This document shows, piece by piece, positions 36,108 to 44,846 of a stretch of DNA of 64,000 nt; the first letter of the stretch is position 1, and every line of letters begins with the position of its first letter. The stretch is from VGXO01 sp964614695 (GTDB lineage Bacteria; Planctomycetota; Phycisphaerae; Phycisphaerales; SM1A02). The notes beneath the pieces are model-generated. The model was not told the DNA's origin. It did no database searches and saw nothing but the letters and a program-made list of their open reading frames with translations. The position numbers and the translations under genes were made by a program. The stretch is from contig CAZTMB010000001.1 of NCBI GenBank assembly GCA_964614695.1, forward strand, positions 27,706 to 91,705, in the 5' to 3' direction.

Positions 36108-38059
36108 TTCGGGACCGCGTCATCCAACTCGTCGCCGCGATCGTCGCGATCGTCGCCTTCGTCGGCGCCGGGTCGCTCCTTCCCGTCGCGGTCAAGCGCA
36201 GCGAGGAGGCGGGCCTCCGCTACACCGACGTCGCCGTCGATGGCGCTCCACCGATCGTCGCGATCGGCACCGCGATCGGGGCGCTGCGGGGCATCATCGT
36301 CGACTATCTCTGGATCCGGCTGACGATGATGAAGGAGCAGGGGCTCTTCTACGAGATCATGGCCAACGCCGATCTCATCACGAAGCTCCAGCCTCGCTTC
36401 CCGCAGGTGTGGGCGTTTCATGGCCACAACATGGCCTACAACGTCTCGGTCATGACCAACACGCCGGAGGAGCGGTGGAACTGGGTCCGTTCCGGCATCG
36501 ACCTCGTGCGGAACGAAGGCCTTCGCTACAACCCGAACGACCTGGTGCTCCACAAGGAGCTCGCGTTCTGGTTCGGGCACAAGATCGACGGGATCTCCGA
36601 CGACGCGCACCTGCACTACAAGCGCGAGTTCGCCCGCGAGTGGCAGCTGCTGCTCGGCCAGCCGCCGATCGACCATGCCAGCCGCGAGGCGTGGATCCGG
36701 GCGATCGCCGAGGCGCCGAAGACCCTCGACGAGGCGGAGGCCCGCACCCCGGGAGTGAAGGCGCTGGTCGAGCGGCTCCAGGAGGCCGCCGGCGCGGGAG
36801 GGCTGACCGGTTTCGCCCTCGACAAGCGGCTGCTGCTCGCCTACGGCGAGTGGGAAGCGCTGCGGACCTCGCCGTACGCGCGGCTGCTCGACCTCGAGCC
36901 GCAGCTTCGCGCGAGCAGCCCGCTCTACCGCGGCATCGACGAGGTCTTCTCCGATCCGGACCCGGAGGTGCAGAAGGCGGTCCGCACCCTCGTCGAGTTC
37001 CTGCGGAGGAAGGTGCTCCTCGACGAGTACAACATGGATCCGGTGCGGATGCACCGCTACACGCTCGACGTCGGGCCGCTCGACTGGCGGCATCCGCAGG
37101 CCCATTCGTTCTACTGGGCGAAGAAGGGCACCGAGGACGGCGAGGGGCGGGTCGACGATCCCGACGACATCTACAAGATCATCAACAACGACCGCGCGCA
37201 GATCCACGCGATGCAGGCGATGGCCCGCTCGGGCCTCATGAGCGTCGATCCGTTCAGCAACGACAACCCGGGACGTCTCTCCGACGCGCGGTGGATCAAG
37301 GTGATCGACCGCTACTTCCGCGAGCTCTACGACAAGCACTACGAGTCCCGAGGAGCCGGCGCGGACACCTTCACCGACTTCCACGAGAACTTCATGACCT
37401 CGGCGGTGCGCGAGCTCTACCGGGCGGGCGACCTCGAGGGCGCCCAGGAGATCCTCGACGAGCTCGATCGCCTCTACGGACGCGGCGGCATCGTCCCGAA
37501 CACCAAGTACGCACGGGATCTCAAGACCTTCGTCGACGAGACCACCGTCGGCGAGTACGAGTACCAGCCCGACATCGCCCGCTCGGACGTCTACGCCGCG
37601 CTGCAGCGAGGCTTCCGCGAAGGGCTGCTGCTCAACCGCCCGAAGGTGCTCGAGGAGGCCCGCATCTTCGCGCGGGATCTCATCGACTACTTCAAGAACA
37701 ACCGCTACTACGACTTCGTGACCAAGTTCGGCGAGAGCCGCATCGGCGACCTGATCGGCGATCTCGAGGACAGCGAGCGGGTGGTCTTCCAGCAGGTGCT
37801 GATGGATCGCAGCCTGCCGCTCATCGACCGGCTCACGATCTACAACCGCGCGAACGAGAGTTTCCAGCGCCGTGCCTACGACGCGGTGAAGCCCCAGCTC
37901 GAGGGCGAGTTCACGGCGAGCCCGATGTCGCGGACCCTGACCTTCGGCCAGGTGCTTCCCGAGCCGCCGGGCATGCAGGCCTACCGCGCCGAGCAGGCCC
38001 GCGAGGCCGCGGCCCGGCAGGCGGAGCGGGAGGAGCGCCTCGACCTGAGCCCGAACTGA
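36104..38059 (+). CDS. Conserved-looking anchored protein of unknown function, possible TPR-like repeats
   Basis: 651 aa from an ATG overlapping the previous stop. N-terminal membrane anchor (~8-30); the rest is extracytoplasmic, helical and hydrophilic. The segment ITKLQPRFPQVWAFHGHNMA and the following EERWNWVRSGIDLVRNEGLR look like tetratricopeptide-like helices. There is no catalytic motif. It is probably the accessory partner of the ABC exporter (inference from coupling). Confidence 0.75.
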   Translation: MIRDRVIQLVAAIVAIVAFVGAGSLLPVAVKRSEEAGLRYTDVAVDGAPPIVAIGTAIGALRGIIVDYLWIRLTMMKEQGLFYEIMANADLITKLQPRFPQVWAFHGHNMAYNVSVMTNTPEERWNWVRSGIDLVRNEGLRYNPNDLVLHKELAFWFGHKIDGISDDAHLHYKREFAREWQLLLGQPPIDHASREAWIRAIAEAPKTLDEAEARTPGVKALVERLQEAAGAGGLTGFALDKRLLLAYGEWEALRTSPYARLLDLEPQLRASSPLYRGIDEVFSDPDPEVQKAVRTLVEFLRRKVLLDEYNMDPVRMHRYTLDVGPLDWRHPQAHSFYWAKKGTEDGEGRVDDPDDIYKIINNDRAQIHAMQAMARSGLMSVDPFSNDNPGRLSDARWIKVIDRYFRELYDKHYESRGAGADTFTDFHENFMTSAVRELYRAGDLEGAQEILDELDRLYGRGGIVPNTKYARDLKTFVDETTVGEYEYQPDIARSDVYAALQRGFREGLLLNRPKVLEEARIFARDLIDYFKNNRYYDFVTKFGESRIGDLIGDLEDSERVVFQQVLMDRSLPLIDRLTIYNRANESFQRRAYDAVKPQLEGEFTASPMSRTLTFGQVLPEPPGMQAYRAEQAREAAARQAEREERLDLSPN

Positions 38060-38079
38060 CGACGCGCCGGAGCCATGCG

Positions 38080-38748
38080 ATGAGCGAACGCCGCACGCCG
38101 CCCGCGATCCTCGCGATCGGACGCAACTACGCCGATCACGCGAAGGAGATGGGCGGCACGATCGAGCCGCATCCGACGGTGTTCATGAAGAACCCCGCGT
38201 CGGTCGTCGGCGACGGCGAGGCGATCGTGATTCCCGCGATCTGCCGGGAGCACGGGCCGCAGGTCGACTTCGAGGGCGAACTGGCGATCGTGATCGGCGA
38301 TGGCTGCCGCGACGTCGCGGAGCGCGACGCCGCGCGGCACATCGCCGGCTACGCGGTCGCGAACGACGTGAGCGCGCGATGGTGGCAGAAGCAGGGTTCC
38401 GGCGGACAGTTCTGCCGCGGCAAGAGCTTCGACACGTTCTGCCCGCTCGGCGACATGGTGCCGGCATCGGAGGTCGGCGATCCGAACGACCTGCGTCTCA
38501 CCACCCGCCTGAACGGCGAGCTCATGCAGGACGCCTCGACCTCGCTCATGCTCTTCAGCGTTCCGAAGATCGTCGCCGAACTCTCCCGCGGCATGACGCT
38601 GCTGCCCGGCACGGTCATCCTGACCGGCACGCCGGCGGGCGTGGGCGCGGGCCGCACGCCGCCGCGCTTCCTTCGCGAAGGCGACGTCGTCGAGATCGAG
38701 ATCGAGCGGATCGGGACGCTGCGGAACCCGGTGCGAGCAGGGGTGTGA
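38080..38748 (+). CDS. Fumarylacetoacetate hydrolase (FAH) family protein
   Basis: 222 aa. FAH fold with metal-binding acidic residues in VDFEGELAIVIG, the DVSAR loop and RGKSFDTFCPLG. Members act on 2-keto acids such as acylpyruvates or oxaloacetate; the exact substrate cannot be assigned. ATG with GGAG eight nt upstream. The last bases overlap the next start (GTGA). Confidence 0.88.
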   Translation: MSERRTPPAILAIGRNYADHAKEMGGTIEPHPTVFMKNPASVVGDGEAIVIPAICREHGPQVDFEGELAIVIGDGCRDVAERDAARHIAGYAVANDVSARWWQKQGSGGQFCRGKSFDTFCPLGDMVPASEVGDPNDLRLTTRLNGELMQDASTSLMLFSVPKIVAELSRGMTLLPGTVILTGTPAGVGAGRTPPRFLREGDVVEIEIERIGTLRNPVRAGV

Positions 38749-38996
38749 GTCGATCCGCGCCCGAGGTTTCGCACATCTCGCGATTCGGAATCTGGCTTCT
38801 CGCCCACGATCGCGAGCGGTTGCTGCCTTTCGACAGGTTCCCGTGGTTCCGCGCCGGAACGGTGGAGGCGGTGCTGAACGTCGTCGAAGCCGCGCCCGGA
38901 CACTTCCATTGGCCCGATCTGGATGTGGATCTCACCGATGCGATGATCGATGATCCAGACCGCTACCCGCTGGTTTCGCGACGTCCGGCGGAGTGA
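38745..38996 (+). CDS. Small DUF2442-like protein
   Basis: 83 aa from a GTG overlapping the FAH stop. The sequence ISRFGIWLLAHDRERLLPF followed by a Pro/Trp/Phe-rich FPWFRAG and HWPDLDVDLTDAMIDDPDRYPL fits DUF2442-type proteins, which often appear near toxin-antitoxin or regulatory genes. It overlaps the zinc-ribbon gene on the other strand by 34 bp at the 3' ends. Too short to appear as a separate track, but codon structure and coupling support it. Confidence 0.7.
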   Translation: MSRSAPEVSHISRFGIWLLAHDRERLLPFDRFPWFRAGTVEAVLNVVEAAPGHFHWPDLDVDLTDAMIDDPDRYPLVSRRPAE

Positions 38997-39208
38997 CCGC
39001 CTCCGGGGGATCGGCGGATCTTCTCCGCGCGGCAGAGCCGGGCACGCTCGCAGGTCGGGCACTTCATGAGGCGAATCGGCTCGCCGGCGGCGCCGAGGCG
39101 AATGCCCGGATAGACGAAGACGGTGTCGCAGGTCAGGCATCGCGCCTGCCACGCCTTTCGGGTCTCCGCGACGAGGGAGTCGCGCCAGCGGCGCAGGAGC
39201 CAGATCAT
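38963..39208 (-). CDS. Small zinc-ribbon-like protein
   Basis: 81 aa from an ATG overlapping the kup stop (ATGA). It has CLTC...CPTC, a four-Cys pattern of a zinc ribbon, in an Arg-rich context. Possibly nucleic-acid binding. Its 3' end overlaps the DUF2442-like gene on the opposite strand, so transcripts could interfere. Confidence 0.65.
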   Translation of the reverse strand: MIWLLRRWRDSLVAETRKAWQARCLTCDTVFVYPGIRLGAAGEPIRLMKCPTCERARLCRAEKIRRSPGGGHSAGRRETSG

Positions 39209-41169
39209 TTCGGCGCCTCGGGCGCGAGATCGGCCGGCCGCGGCTGCTTCGCGAGCCGCCGCAGCCAGGTGTAGACGATCAGGCGATCCGGAGGGATGTT
39301 CAGGTAGTCCGGTCCCGGCAGCGCGTTGCGGGCCATGAACCCGAAGAGGAAGCGCTGCCATCGCGACATCTGCTTCCGGGTGCTCGTGAGGATGACCTCC
39401 TCCGCCACGACGTAGATCGTCGTGGCGAGATCGATCGGTGGCTGATCGCCCTTGGGCTGCCCGCCGCCCGCGGCGAAGAGTCGCATCGCCTCCGCGAGCA
39501 TCGCCGGTGCATCGGGTTCGACCATGTAGCCGTGGTTCGCCTCGACGACCCAGAGGCCCGCTTCGAAACGCTCGACCCGGACGTTCGCCGCGGTCGCGTA
39601 CGGATCGCTCCACTCCGGGTCGAGCAGCAGGATGATCGCGTTCTCGGCGAGCACGTGCGTGTGCCGGCAGTGCTCGAGCACCCGTGCGCTCGCGTACTCG
39701 ACGTCGCCAAGCCGCACCACGAAGGCGACGGTTCCCGGCACGCGCGTGATCGGCTCCTTGGGAAGCCTCGCGGCAAGCGAGGCGGGGGTGCGAATCTCGC
39801 CGGTCAGCGACTGGCGCACGAGATCGCGTCCCTTCCGCCAGACGAGCATCGTGGTCGTCGCCGCCGCCGCGATGAGAAGCGGCACGTAGCCTCCCTCGTC
39901 GAGCTTCGTCAGGCAAGCGCCGAAGAGCGAGAGGTCGACGACGAGCAGCCCGGCGAGCAGCGGCCCGCCGACCCACCAGCGCATGCCGCGGCGGCGGTTC
40001 ATCACCCGCACGTAGGCGATCGAGGTGATCGCCATCGCGCCGGTCACCGCGATGCCGTAGGCCGCGGCGAGGGCGTCGCTCGAGCGGAAGCCGAGCACGA
40101 GCGCGATGCAGATCGCGCCGAGCAGGGCGTTGATCACGGGAATGTGGATCTGCCCGCGGCTCGAAGCGCTCGTGTGCCGCACGTGCATGCGGGGCAGGTA
40201 GCCCAGGTCCATCGCCTGGCTCGCGAGCGAGAAGACCCCGCTGATCAGCGCCTGCGAGGCGATGATCGTGGCGAGGGTCGCGAGGATCACCAGCGCGACC
40301 CGCCACGATTCGCCGGGCGCAAGCAGGAAGAAGAGGTTCTCGTCGAGGGCCTGCTCGGGGTGCCGAAGCGCGAACGCCGCCTGGCCGAGATAGTTGAGCA
40401 GGAGCGCCGGGAAGACCACGAACCGCCACGCCCGCACGATCGGCAGGCGGCCGAAGTGGCCCAGGTCCGCGTAGAGCGCTTCGGCGCCGGTGACCGCGAG
40501 CACGACCGCGCCCACGATCGCCCATGCCATCCAGCCACCCGAGAAGAGCAGCGACACGCCGTGCCGCGGGTCGAGCGCCGCGAGCACCGACGGCATGCGA
40601 GAGACCTCGATCGCGCCCATCGTCCCCAGCGCGAGGAACCAGAGCAGCATCACCGGTCCGAAGAAGCCGCCGAGACGGCCGGTTCCGAACCGCTGCACGA
40701 GGAAGAGCCCCGCGAGGATCGCGACCGAGATCGGCACCGAGAACCGCGACCAGGCGGGATCGATCGCGCCGAGGCCCTCGACCGCGCTGAGCACGGAGAT
40801 CGCCGGCGTGATCGCGCCGTCTCCAAAGAGCAGTGCCGCCCCGAAGACGAGCAGGAGCGCCATCAGTCGCCGGTCCTGCGGCTGTCTCGGCTTCCCGCCG
40901 AAGAGCAGGGCCATCAGGGCGAGGATTCCGCCTTCACCGTGGTAGTCCGCCCGCATCACGAGCAGGACGTACTTGATCCCGACGACGAAGAAGAGCGTCC
41001 AGCAGATCAGCGAGGCGACGCCGATCGCCGCCTCGGCGCCGGCGATCGAGAGGGCGGTCTCGAAGGCGTAGAGCGGGCTCGTCCCGATGTCGCCGAAGAC
41101 GACTCCAAGCGCGAGCAGCGTCAGCCCGGCTCCGCCGGCGGATTTCGTCGCGTGCTGTTCGGGCGTCAC
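39205..41169 (-). CDS. kup: Potassium transporter Kup
   Basis: 654 aa. The Kup/HAK family opens with ALGVVFGDIGTSPLYAFET and continues through twelve spans (EGGILALMAL, FGDGAITPAISVLSAVEGL) to a cytosolic C-terminal domain of ~180 residues. Takes up K+ with protons. The frame from ATG is clean and is coupled to the zinc-ribbon gene downstream. Confidence 0.95.
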   Translation of the reverse strand: MTPEQHATKSAGGAGLTLLALGVVFGDIGTSPLYAFETALSIAGAEAAIGVASLICWTLFFVVGIKYVLLVMRADYHGEGGILALMALLFGGKPRQPQDRRLMALLLVFGAALLFGDGAITPAISVLSAVEGLGAIDPAWSRFSVPISVAILAGLFLVQRFGTGRLGGFFGPVMLLWFLALGTMGAIEVSRMPSVLAALDPRHGVSLLFSGGWMAWAIVGAVVLAVTGAEALYADLGHFGRLPIVRAWRFVVFPALLLNYLGQAAFALRHPEQALDENLFFLLAPGESWRVALVILATLATIIASQALISGVFSLASQAMDLGYLPRMHVRHTSASSRGQIHIPVINALLGAICIALVLGFRSSDALAAAYGIAVTGAMAITSIAYVRVMNRRRGMRWWVGGPLLAGLLVVDLSLFGACLTKLDEGGYVPLLIAAAATTTMLVWRKGRDLVRQSLTGEIRTPASLAARLPKEPITRVPGTVAFVVRLGDVEYASARVLEHCRHTHVLAENAIILLLDPEWSDPYATAANVRVERFEAGLWVVEANHGYMVEPDAPAMLAEAMRLFAAGGGQPKGDQPPIDLATTIYVVAEEVILTSTRKQMSRWQRFLFGFMARNALPGPDYLNIPPDRLIVYTWLRRLAKQPRPADLAPEAPK

Positions 41170-41293
41170 CCGCGGAGGAGAACCGCATCGGGCGCGAGGT
41201 GCAAGTCGCGGCCTCGTCGAGTCTGACGCGCTTCTCGCGAGAAGCGCATGCGATCGGGCCGCGGCGCGCGATGGCGAGAAGACTCGAACGGAC

Positions 41294-41581
41294 TCACGGC
41301 ACCGGATCGTCGCCGTGCCCGCCCCAGGGATGGCAGCGGGCGACGCGGCGCACGGTCAGCCAGCCGCCGCGCATCGCGCCGTGCCGCTCGACCGCCTCGA
41401 GCCCGTAGTGCGAGCAACTCGGCGCGAATCGGCAGTGGCCCCCGAGGATGGGTCCGAGCGACTTCTGATAGCCGCGGATCAGAACGATCAGGATCCACGC
41501 GGCGGGGCTCCGTCGCCTCGGGGCGCGCGGTCGGTCGAGTTCGGCGCTTCCCGCGGATCGTTCGAGTCGTGGCGACGCCAT
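41294..41581 (-). CDS. yidD: Membrane protein insertion efficiency factor YidD
   Basis: 95 aa. Core LIRGYQKSLGPILGGHCRFAPSCSHYGLEAVERHGA and GWLTVRRVARCHPWGGHGDDPVP with the conserved Cys residues. It overlaps rnpA by 94 nt, longer than usual; no later ATG/GTG fits the frame. Supports YidC-dependent membrane insertion. Confidence 0.88.
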   Translation of the reverse strand: MASPRLERSAGSAELDRPRAPRRRSPAAWILIVLIRGYQKSLGPILGGHCRFAPSCSHYGLEAVERHGAMRGGWLTVRRVARCHPWGGHGDDPVP

Positions 41582-41958
41582 CGGCGGTCGAGCTCCTCCG
41601 CGGCCCTTCGAAGCAGGCGCCGGTAGTCGTCGAGCGCGAGCGGCGCATGCGGATGAGCGACGACGAGCAGATCGTAGCCGCCGGGAAGTTCCGGCCGGAT
41701 CGTGCGGAAGGACTCGCGAAGCAGCCGCTTGAGATGGTGGCGGACGACCGAGTTCCCGCAGCGGCGGGACACCGAGAGCCCGAGGCGCGTGTCGCCGGGC
41801 TTCGCGAGGTCCGCGTTGGGCCGCGCGTAGACGAGCAACGGACCAACGCGCATCCGGACCCGCGAGTCGAACGCGCGGCCGAACGACGCGTCGCCGCGCA
41901 TGCGGAACCGCCGCCCGAAGCGGAACGCGCGAGGCCCTCGATCGTCGCCGTCGCTCAT
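41488..41958 (-). CDS. rnpA: Ribonuclease P protein component
   Basis: 156 aa. The RNR-type signature is RLGLSVSRRCGNSVVRHHLKRLLRESFR, followed by YDLLVVAHPHAP. Beyond the normal ~115-aa length it has a ~35-residue Arg/Pro-rich tail whose DNA also encodes the yidD start. Processes tRNA 5' ends with the RNA subunit. rpmH is not upstream; the ClC gene is, six nt away. Confidence 0.93.
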   Translation of the reverse strand: MSDGDDRGPRAFRFGRRFRMRGDASFGRAFDSRVRMRVGPLLVYARPNADLAKPGDTRLGLSVSRRCGNSVVRHHLKRLLRESFRTIRPELPGGYDLLVVAHPHAPLALDDYRRLLRRAAEELDRRWRRHDSNDPREAPNSTDRAPRGDGAPPRGS

Positions 41959-41964
41959 CGCCGG

Positions 41965-43839
41965 TCAGTCCTGCTCGAGCTGCACGTTGTAGTGGCGAAG
42001 CAGCCGCGTGCGGGTGAGCATGCCGATCACGCGTCCCTGTTCGTCGAGCACCGGAAGGCTCTCGACGTCTGCTTGCCCGAATCGATCGACCGCGCGGTCG
42101 AGGGTGTCGCCGGGCCGCAGGGTCGGCAGGTCGCCCCGCATGATCTCGCCGACCTGAAGCAGGGGGATCGACTCGCGGTAGACGAGCGCGTCGCGCAGCG
42201 TTCCGCCGGCGACGAGCCCCAGATAGCGCTCGCCGTCGCCGACGACCGCGAAGTCGCTCACCGGGAAGCGTTCCGCCAGATCGAGCAGCCGCTGGCTGTC
42301 GTCGCCCGGCGCCACCAGCACCGGCGGAAGCAGCGGAAGCTCGCCCACCGTGTGGCGGCGAAGCAGCGTCAGATCGCTCATCCGTCCCACGCGAATGCCT
42401 GCCGCGGCGAGTTCCGCGGTGTAGAGGCTCTCGCCGGCAAGGCGCTTCGCAAGACTCGTCGCGATCGCCGCGGTGAGCATGAGCGGCAGGATGAAGTCGT
42501 ACTGCCGCGTGAGCTCGTAGACGAGGAGCACGGCCGTCATCGGGGCATGCGTCGTCGCCGCGACCATCGCCGCCATGCCGACGAGCGCGTACAGCGCGGG
42601 GCTTGCGTCGGGGAACCAGCCGGTCTCGCGAGCGACCACGCCGAAGAGTCCGCCGATCGCGGCGCCGAGCACGAGCGCGGGCGCGAAGAATCCGCCCGAG
42701 CCGCCCGAGCCGAGGGTGATCGAGGTCGCGAGCAGCTTGAGGATCAGCCATCCGCCGAGGATGAGCGACGCCGACTCGCCGCCCTCGAGATAGAAGGTCG
42801 GATCGAGCATGCGGCGGATCGCGGGATAGCCTGTTCCGAAGAAGGGCGGCAGTCCGCCCGGGGTGTTCGCAGGCGTCGAGAGCAGCCACCAGAAGGAGAC
42901 GCCCAGCACCCCCAGGATCAGCCCGCCGATGGCCGGGCGAAGCGGTCGCGGCATGCGGGTGCGTTGGAACAGGCGATCGAATCCGCGCTCCGCGAGCATC
43001 AGCGTTCGCAGCACGCCGACGGCCGCGACGCCGCACACGACGCCGAGGACGAGAAACACCGGAACCTGCGTGACGGTGAACTTGCCGGCGCTGGTGCCGA
43101 AGAACTCGGGACCGACGCCGAAGAGCGGCTCGTTCGAACCGAGGATCGTCTGAACGGTGGCGGAGGCGACGACCGCGGCGACGACGATCGGCGTGAAGGC
43201 GCGAAGCGAGAAGTCGCGCAGCAGCACCTCGAGCACGAAGAAGATGCCCGCGATCGGCGCGTTGAACACCGCGGCGAGTCCGGCGGCGGCGCCGCATCCG
43301 AGCAGCGAGGTCATCGACGCCGCATCGGACTTCGTCAGTCGCCCGGCGTTCGAACCGACCACCGAACCGATCGCCACGATCGGGCCCTCGGGACCAGCGC
43401 TGCCGCCGAAACCGATCGTCAGCGTCGAGCCGAGCCACTGCCGGATGCCGAGCCGAGGCGGCAACTTCGCGCCGTCCCGGTGGATGCCGTAGAGGACCTG
43501 CGTCACCCCGTGCCCGGTCGACTTCAGAGGCAGTCCCCAGGCGAGCAGGCCGGTGAGCAGGCCGCCGAGGGCGGGAGCGAGCAGCAGCAGCCCCAACGCG
43601 AGCGGCCGAGGCGAGCCTTCGATCTCCTCGCCGAGGATCTCCTCCATCCACTCGATGGGGTAGATGAACGCCAAGGCCGCGAGACCCATCAGCACGCCGA
43701 GCAGGGTGGCGGTCACGAGGGGGACCGCCGGACTGCGAAGCCCGAGCCGCTCCGAGAGCGACGAGCCCTTCGGATCCGCCTTGCCGACCGAGGATCGCGG
43801 GTCTTTCGAGGCGGGGGTGGGCTCGGTGGGGGCGGTCAT
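41965..43839 (-). CDS. ClC-family chloride channel/antiporter with CBS domains
   Basis: 624 aa. Transmembrane core with GFGGSAGPEGPIVAIGS (the G-x-x-G-x-E-G-P filter, Glu gate) and GSGGSGGFFAPALVLGAAIGG. The C-terminal ~130 residues are two CBS domains. Transports chloride or other anions. It lies immediately upstream of rnpA (6 nt) and is divergent from rpoZ. Confidence 0.93.
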   Translation of the reverse strand: MTAPTEPTPASKDPRSSVGKADPKGSSLSERLGLRSPAVPLVTATLLGVLMGLAALAFIYPIEWMEEILGEEIEGSPRPLALGLLLLAPALGGLLTGLLAWGLPLKSTGHGVTQVLYGIHRDGAKLPPRLGIRQWLGSTLTIGFGGSAGPEGPIVAIGSVVGSNAGRLTKSDAASMTSLLGCGAAAGLAAVFNAPIAGIFFVLEVLLRDFSLRAFTPIVVAAVVASATVQTILGSNEPLFGVGPEFFGTSAGKFTVTQVPVFLVLGVVCGVAAVGVLRTLMLAERGFDRLFQRTRMPRPLRPAIGGLILGVLGVSFWWLLSTPANTPGGLPPFFGTGYPAIRRMLDPTFYLEGGESASLILGGWLILKLLATSITLGSGGSGGFFAPALVLGAAIGGLFGVVARETGWFPDASPALYALVGMAAMVAATTHAPMTAVLLVYELTRQYDFILPLMLTAAIATSLAKRLAGESLYTAELAAAGIRVGRMSDLTLLRRHTVGELPLLPPVLVAPGDDSQRLLDLAERFPVSDFAVVGDGERYLGLVAGGTLRDALVYRESIPLLQVGEIMRGDLPTLRPGDTLDRAVDRFGQADVESLPVLDEQGRVIGMLTRTRLLRHYNVQLEQD

Positions 43840-43968
43840 CGAGGGGGATCGGCGGGGTCGCGGACGCGGAGGGCGAACTCGACCCTTCTCTTCGGTCCGA
43901 TCCCCTGTATCATGCCCGATTCGCCCGAACCGGGAGAACCGGCGGGATTCGAGGAGACGGACGCACCC

Positions 43969-44172
43969 ATGATCGAAGCCCTCAACAGCGACGACCTCAT
44001 CCGGAAGTTCGGGGGACGCTTCAAGCTGACCGCCCTCATCCAGCGGCGGCTCGAGGAGTTGATCGCGGGAGACCGCCCGCTCGTCGAGCGCCGCGGCCGT
44101 TCCGACCTCGAGGTCGTGGTCGACGAGATCCTGCAGGACAAGATCTCGCTGACCGCCGCCGAAGAGGCCTGA
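43969..44172 (+). CDS. rpoZ: RNA polymerase subunit omega
   Basis: 67 aa starting at MIEALNSDDLIRKFGGRFKLTALIQRR, the typical omega start; a GAGGAG lies 12 nt upstream. An in-frame ATG at 43912 would add 19 acidic residues, but a TATCAT -10-like element overlaps it, which argues for the later start. Assists RNA polymerase assembly. coaC follows. Confidence 0.92.
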   Translation: MIEALNSDDLIRKFGGRFKLTALIQRRLEELIAGDRPLVERRGRSDLEVVVDEILQDKISLTAAEEA

Positions 44173-44200
44173 TCGGACCGGGGTTCCGTCGGAGCCTTCC

Positions 44201-44791
44201 GTGGATCACGGCGACCCCGAACGTCTGAAGCATCTCTCCGGCCGACGACTGGTCGTCGCAGTCGGTGGCGGCATCGCGGCCTACAAGGTCGCGGGTCTCG
44301 TCAGCACCTGCGTGCAGTCCGGCGCGGAGGTGGTGGTCGCGATGACCGAGGCGGCGACGAAGTTCGTCGCGCCGCTCACCTTCGAATCGATCTCGGGACG
44401 GGCGGTGTACGTCGATCCGTGGTCGCCGTTGGATCGCGCCGATCCGCAGCACGTCCGACTCGTGCGCGAGGTCGATCTCATGCTCGTCGCGCCGTGCACG
44501 ATGGACCTGCTCGCACGGCTTGCCTCCGGCCGAGCCGACGACGCGGTCACCCTGCTCGCGGCGGTGCTCGATCGACGCCGCCAGCCGACGCTGCTCGCCC
44601 CTTCGATGAACGAGGTCATGTGGCATCAGCCCGCGACGCAGCGGAACCTGCGAATGCTCCGCGAAGACGGCTTCGCGATCGTCGAACCCGCCGAGGGTTG
44701 GCATGCGTGCCGCAGCGGAGGCGCCGGGCGCCTGCCCGAACCCGAAGCGCTCGTGGACGCGATCGTCGCGCACCTGCCTCGACGAGGTTGA
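44201..44791 (+). CDS. coaC: Phosphopantothenoylcysteine decarboxylase-like flavoprotein
   Basis: 196 aa from a GTG. HFCD flavoprotein: N-terminal VVAVGGGIAAYKV, then LTFESISG, the APSMNEVMW motif and the ACRSGGAGRLPEP loop with a Cys. It corresponds to the CoaC half of Dfp; the CoaB half is not fused or adjacent. The rpoZ-coaC order is common. Confidence 0.88.
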   Translation: MDHGDPERLKHLSGRRLVVAVGGGIAAYKVAGLVSTCVQSGAEVVVAMTEAATKFVAPLTFESISGRAVYVDPWSPLDRADPQHVRLVREVDLMLVAPCTMDLLARLASGRADDAVTLLAAVLDRRRQPTLLAPSMNEVMWHQPATQRNLRMLREDGFAIVEPAEGWHACRSGGAGRLPEPEALVDAIVAHLPRRG

Positions 44792-44810
44792 CGCGAGATC
44801 GCCTCGCGTC
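44790..44810 (+). terminator. Hairpin at the coaC stop codon
   Basis: GACGCGAG-ATCGC-CTCGCGTC is a perfect 8-bp stem with a 5-nt loop, located where coaC ends and converges with the rhodanese gene. There is no U tract, so it may act as a weak or bidirectional terminator. Confidence 0.45.
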
Positions 44811-44846
44811 GTCCGTTCGCTCGGGACGATCCCGGGAGCGCCGCAC

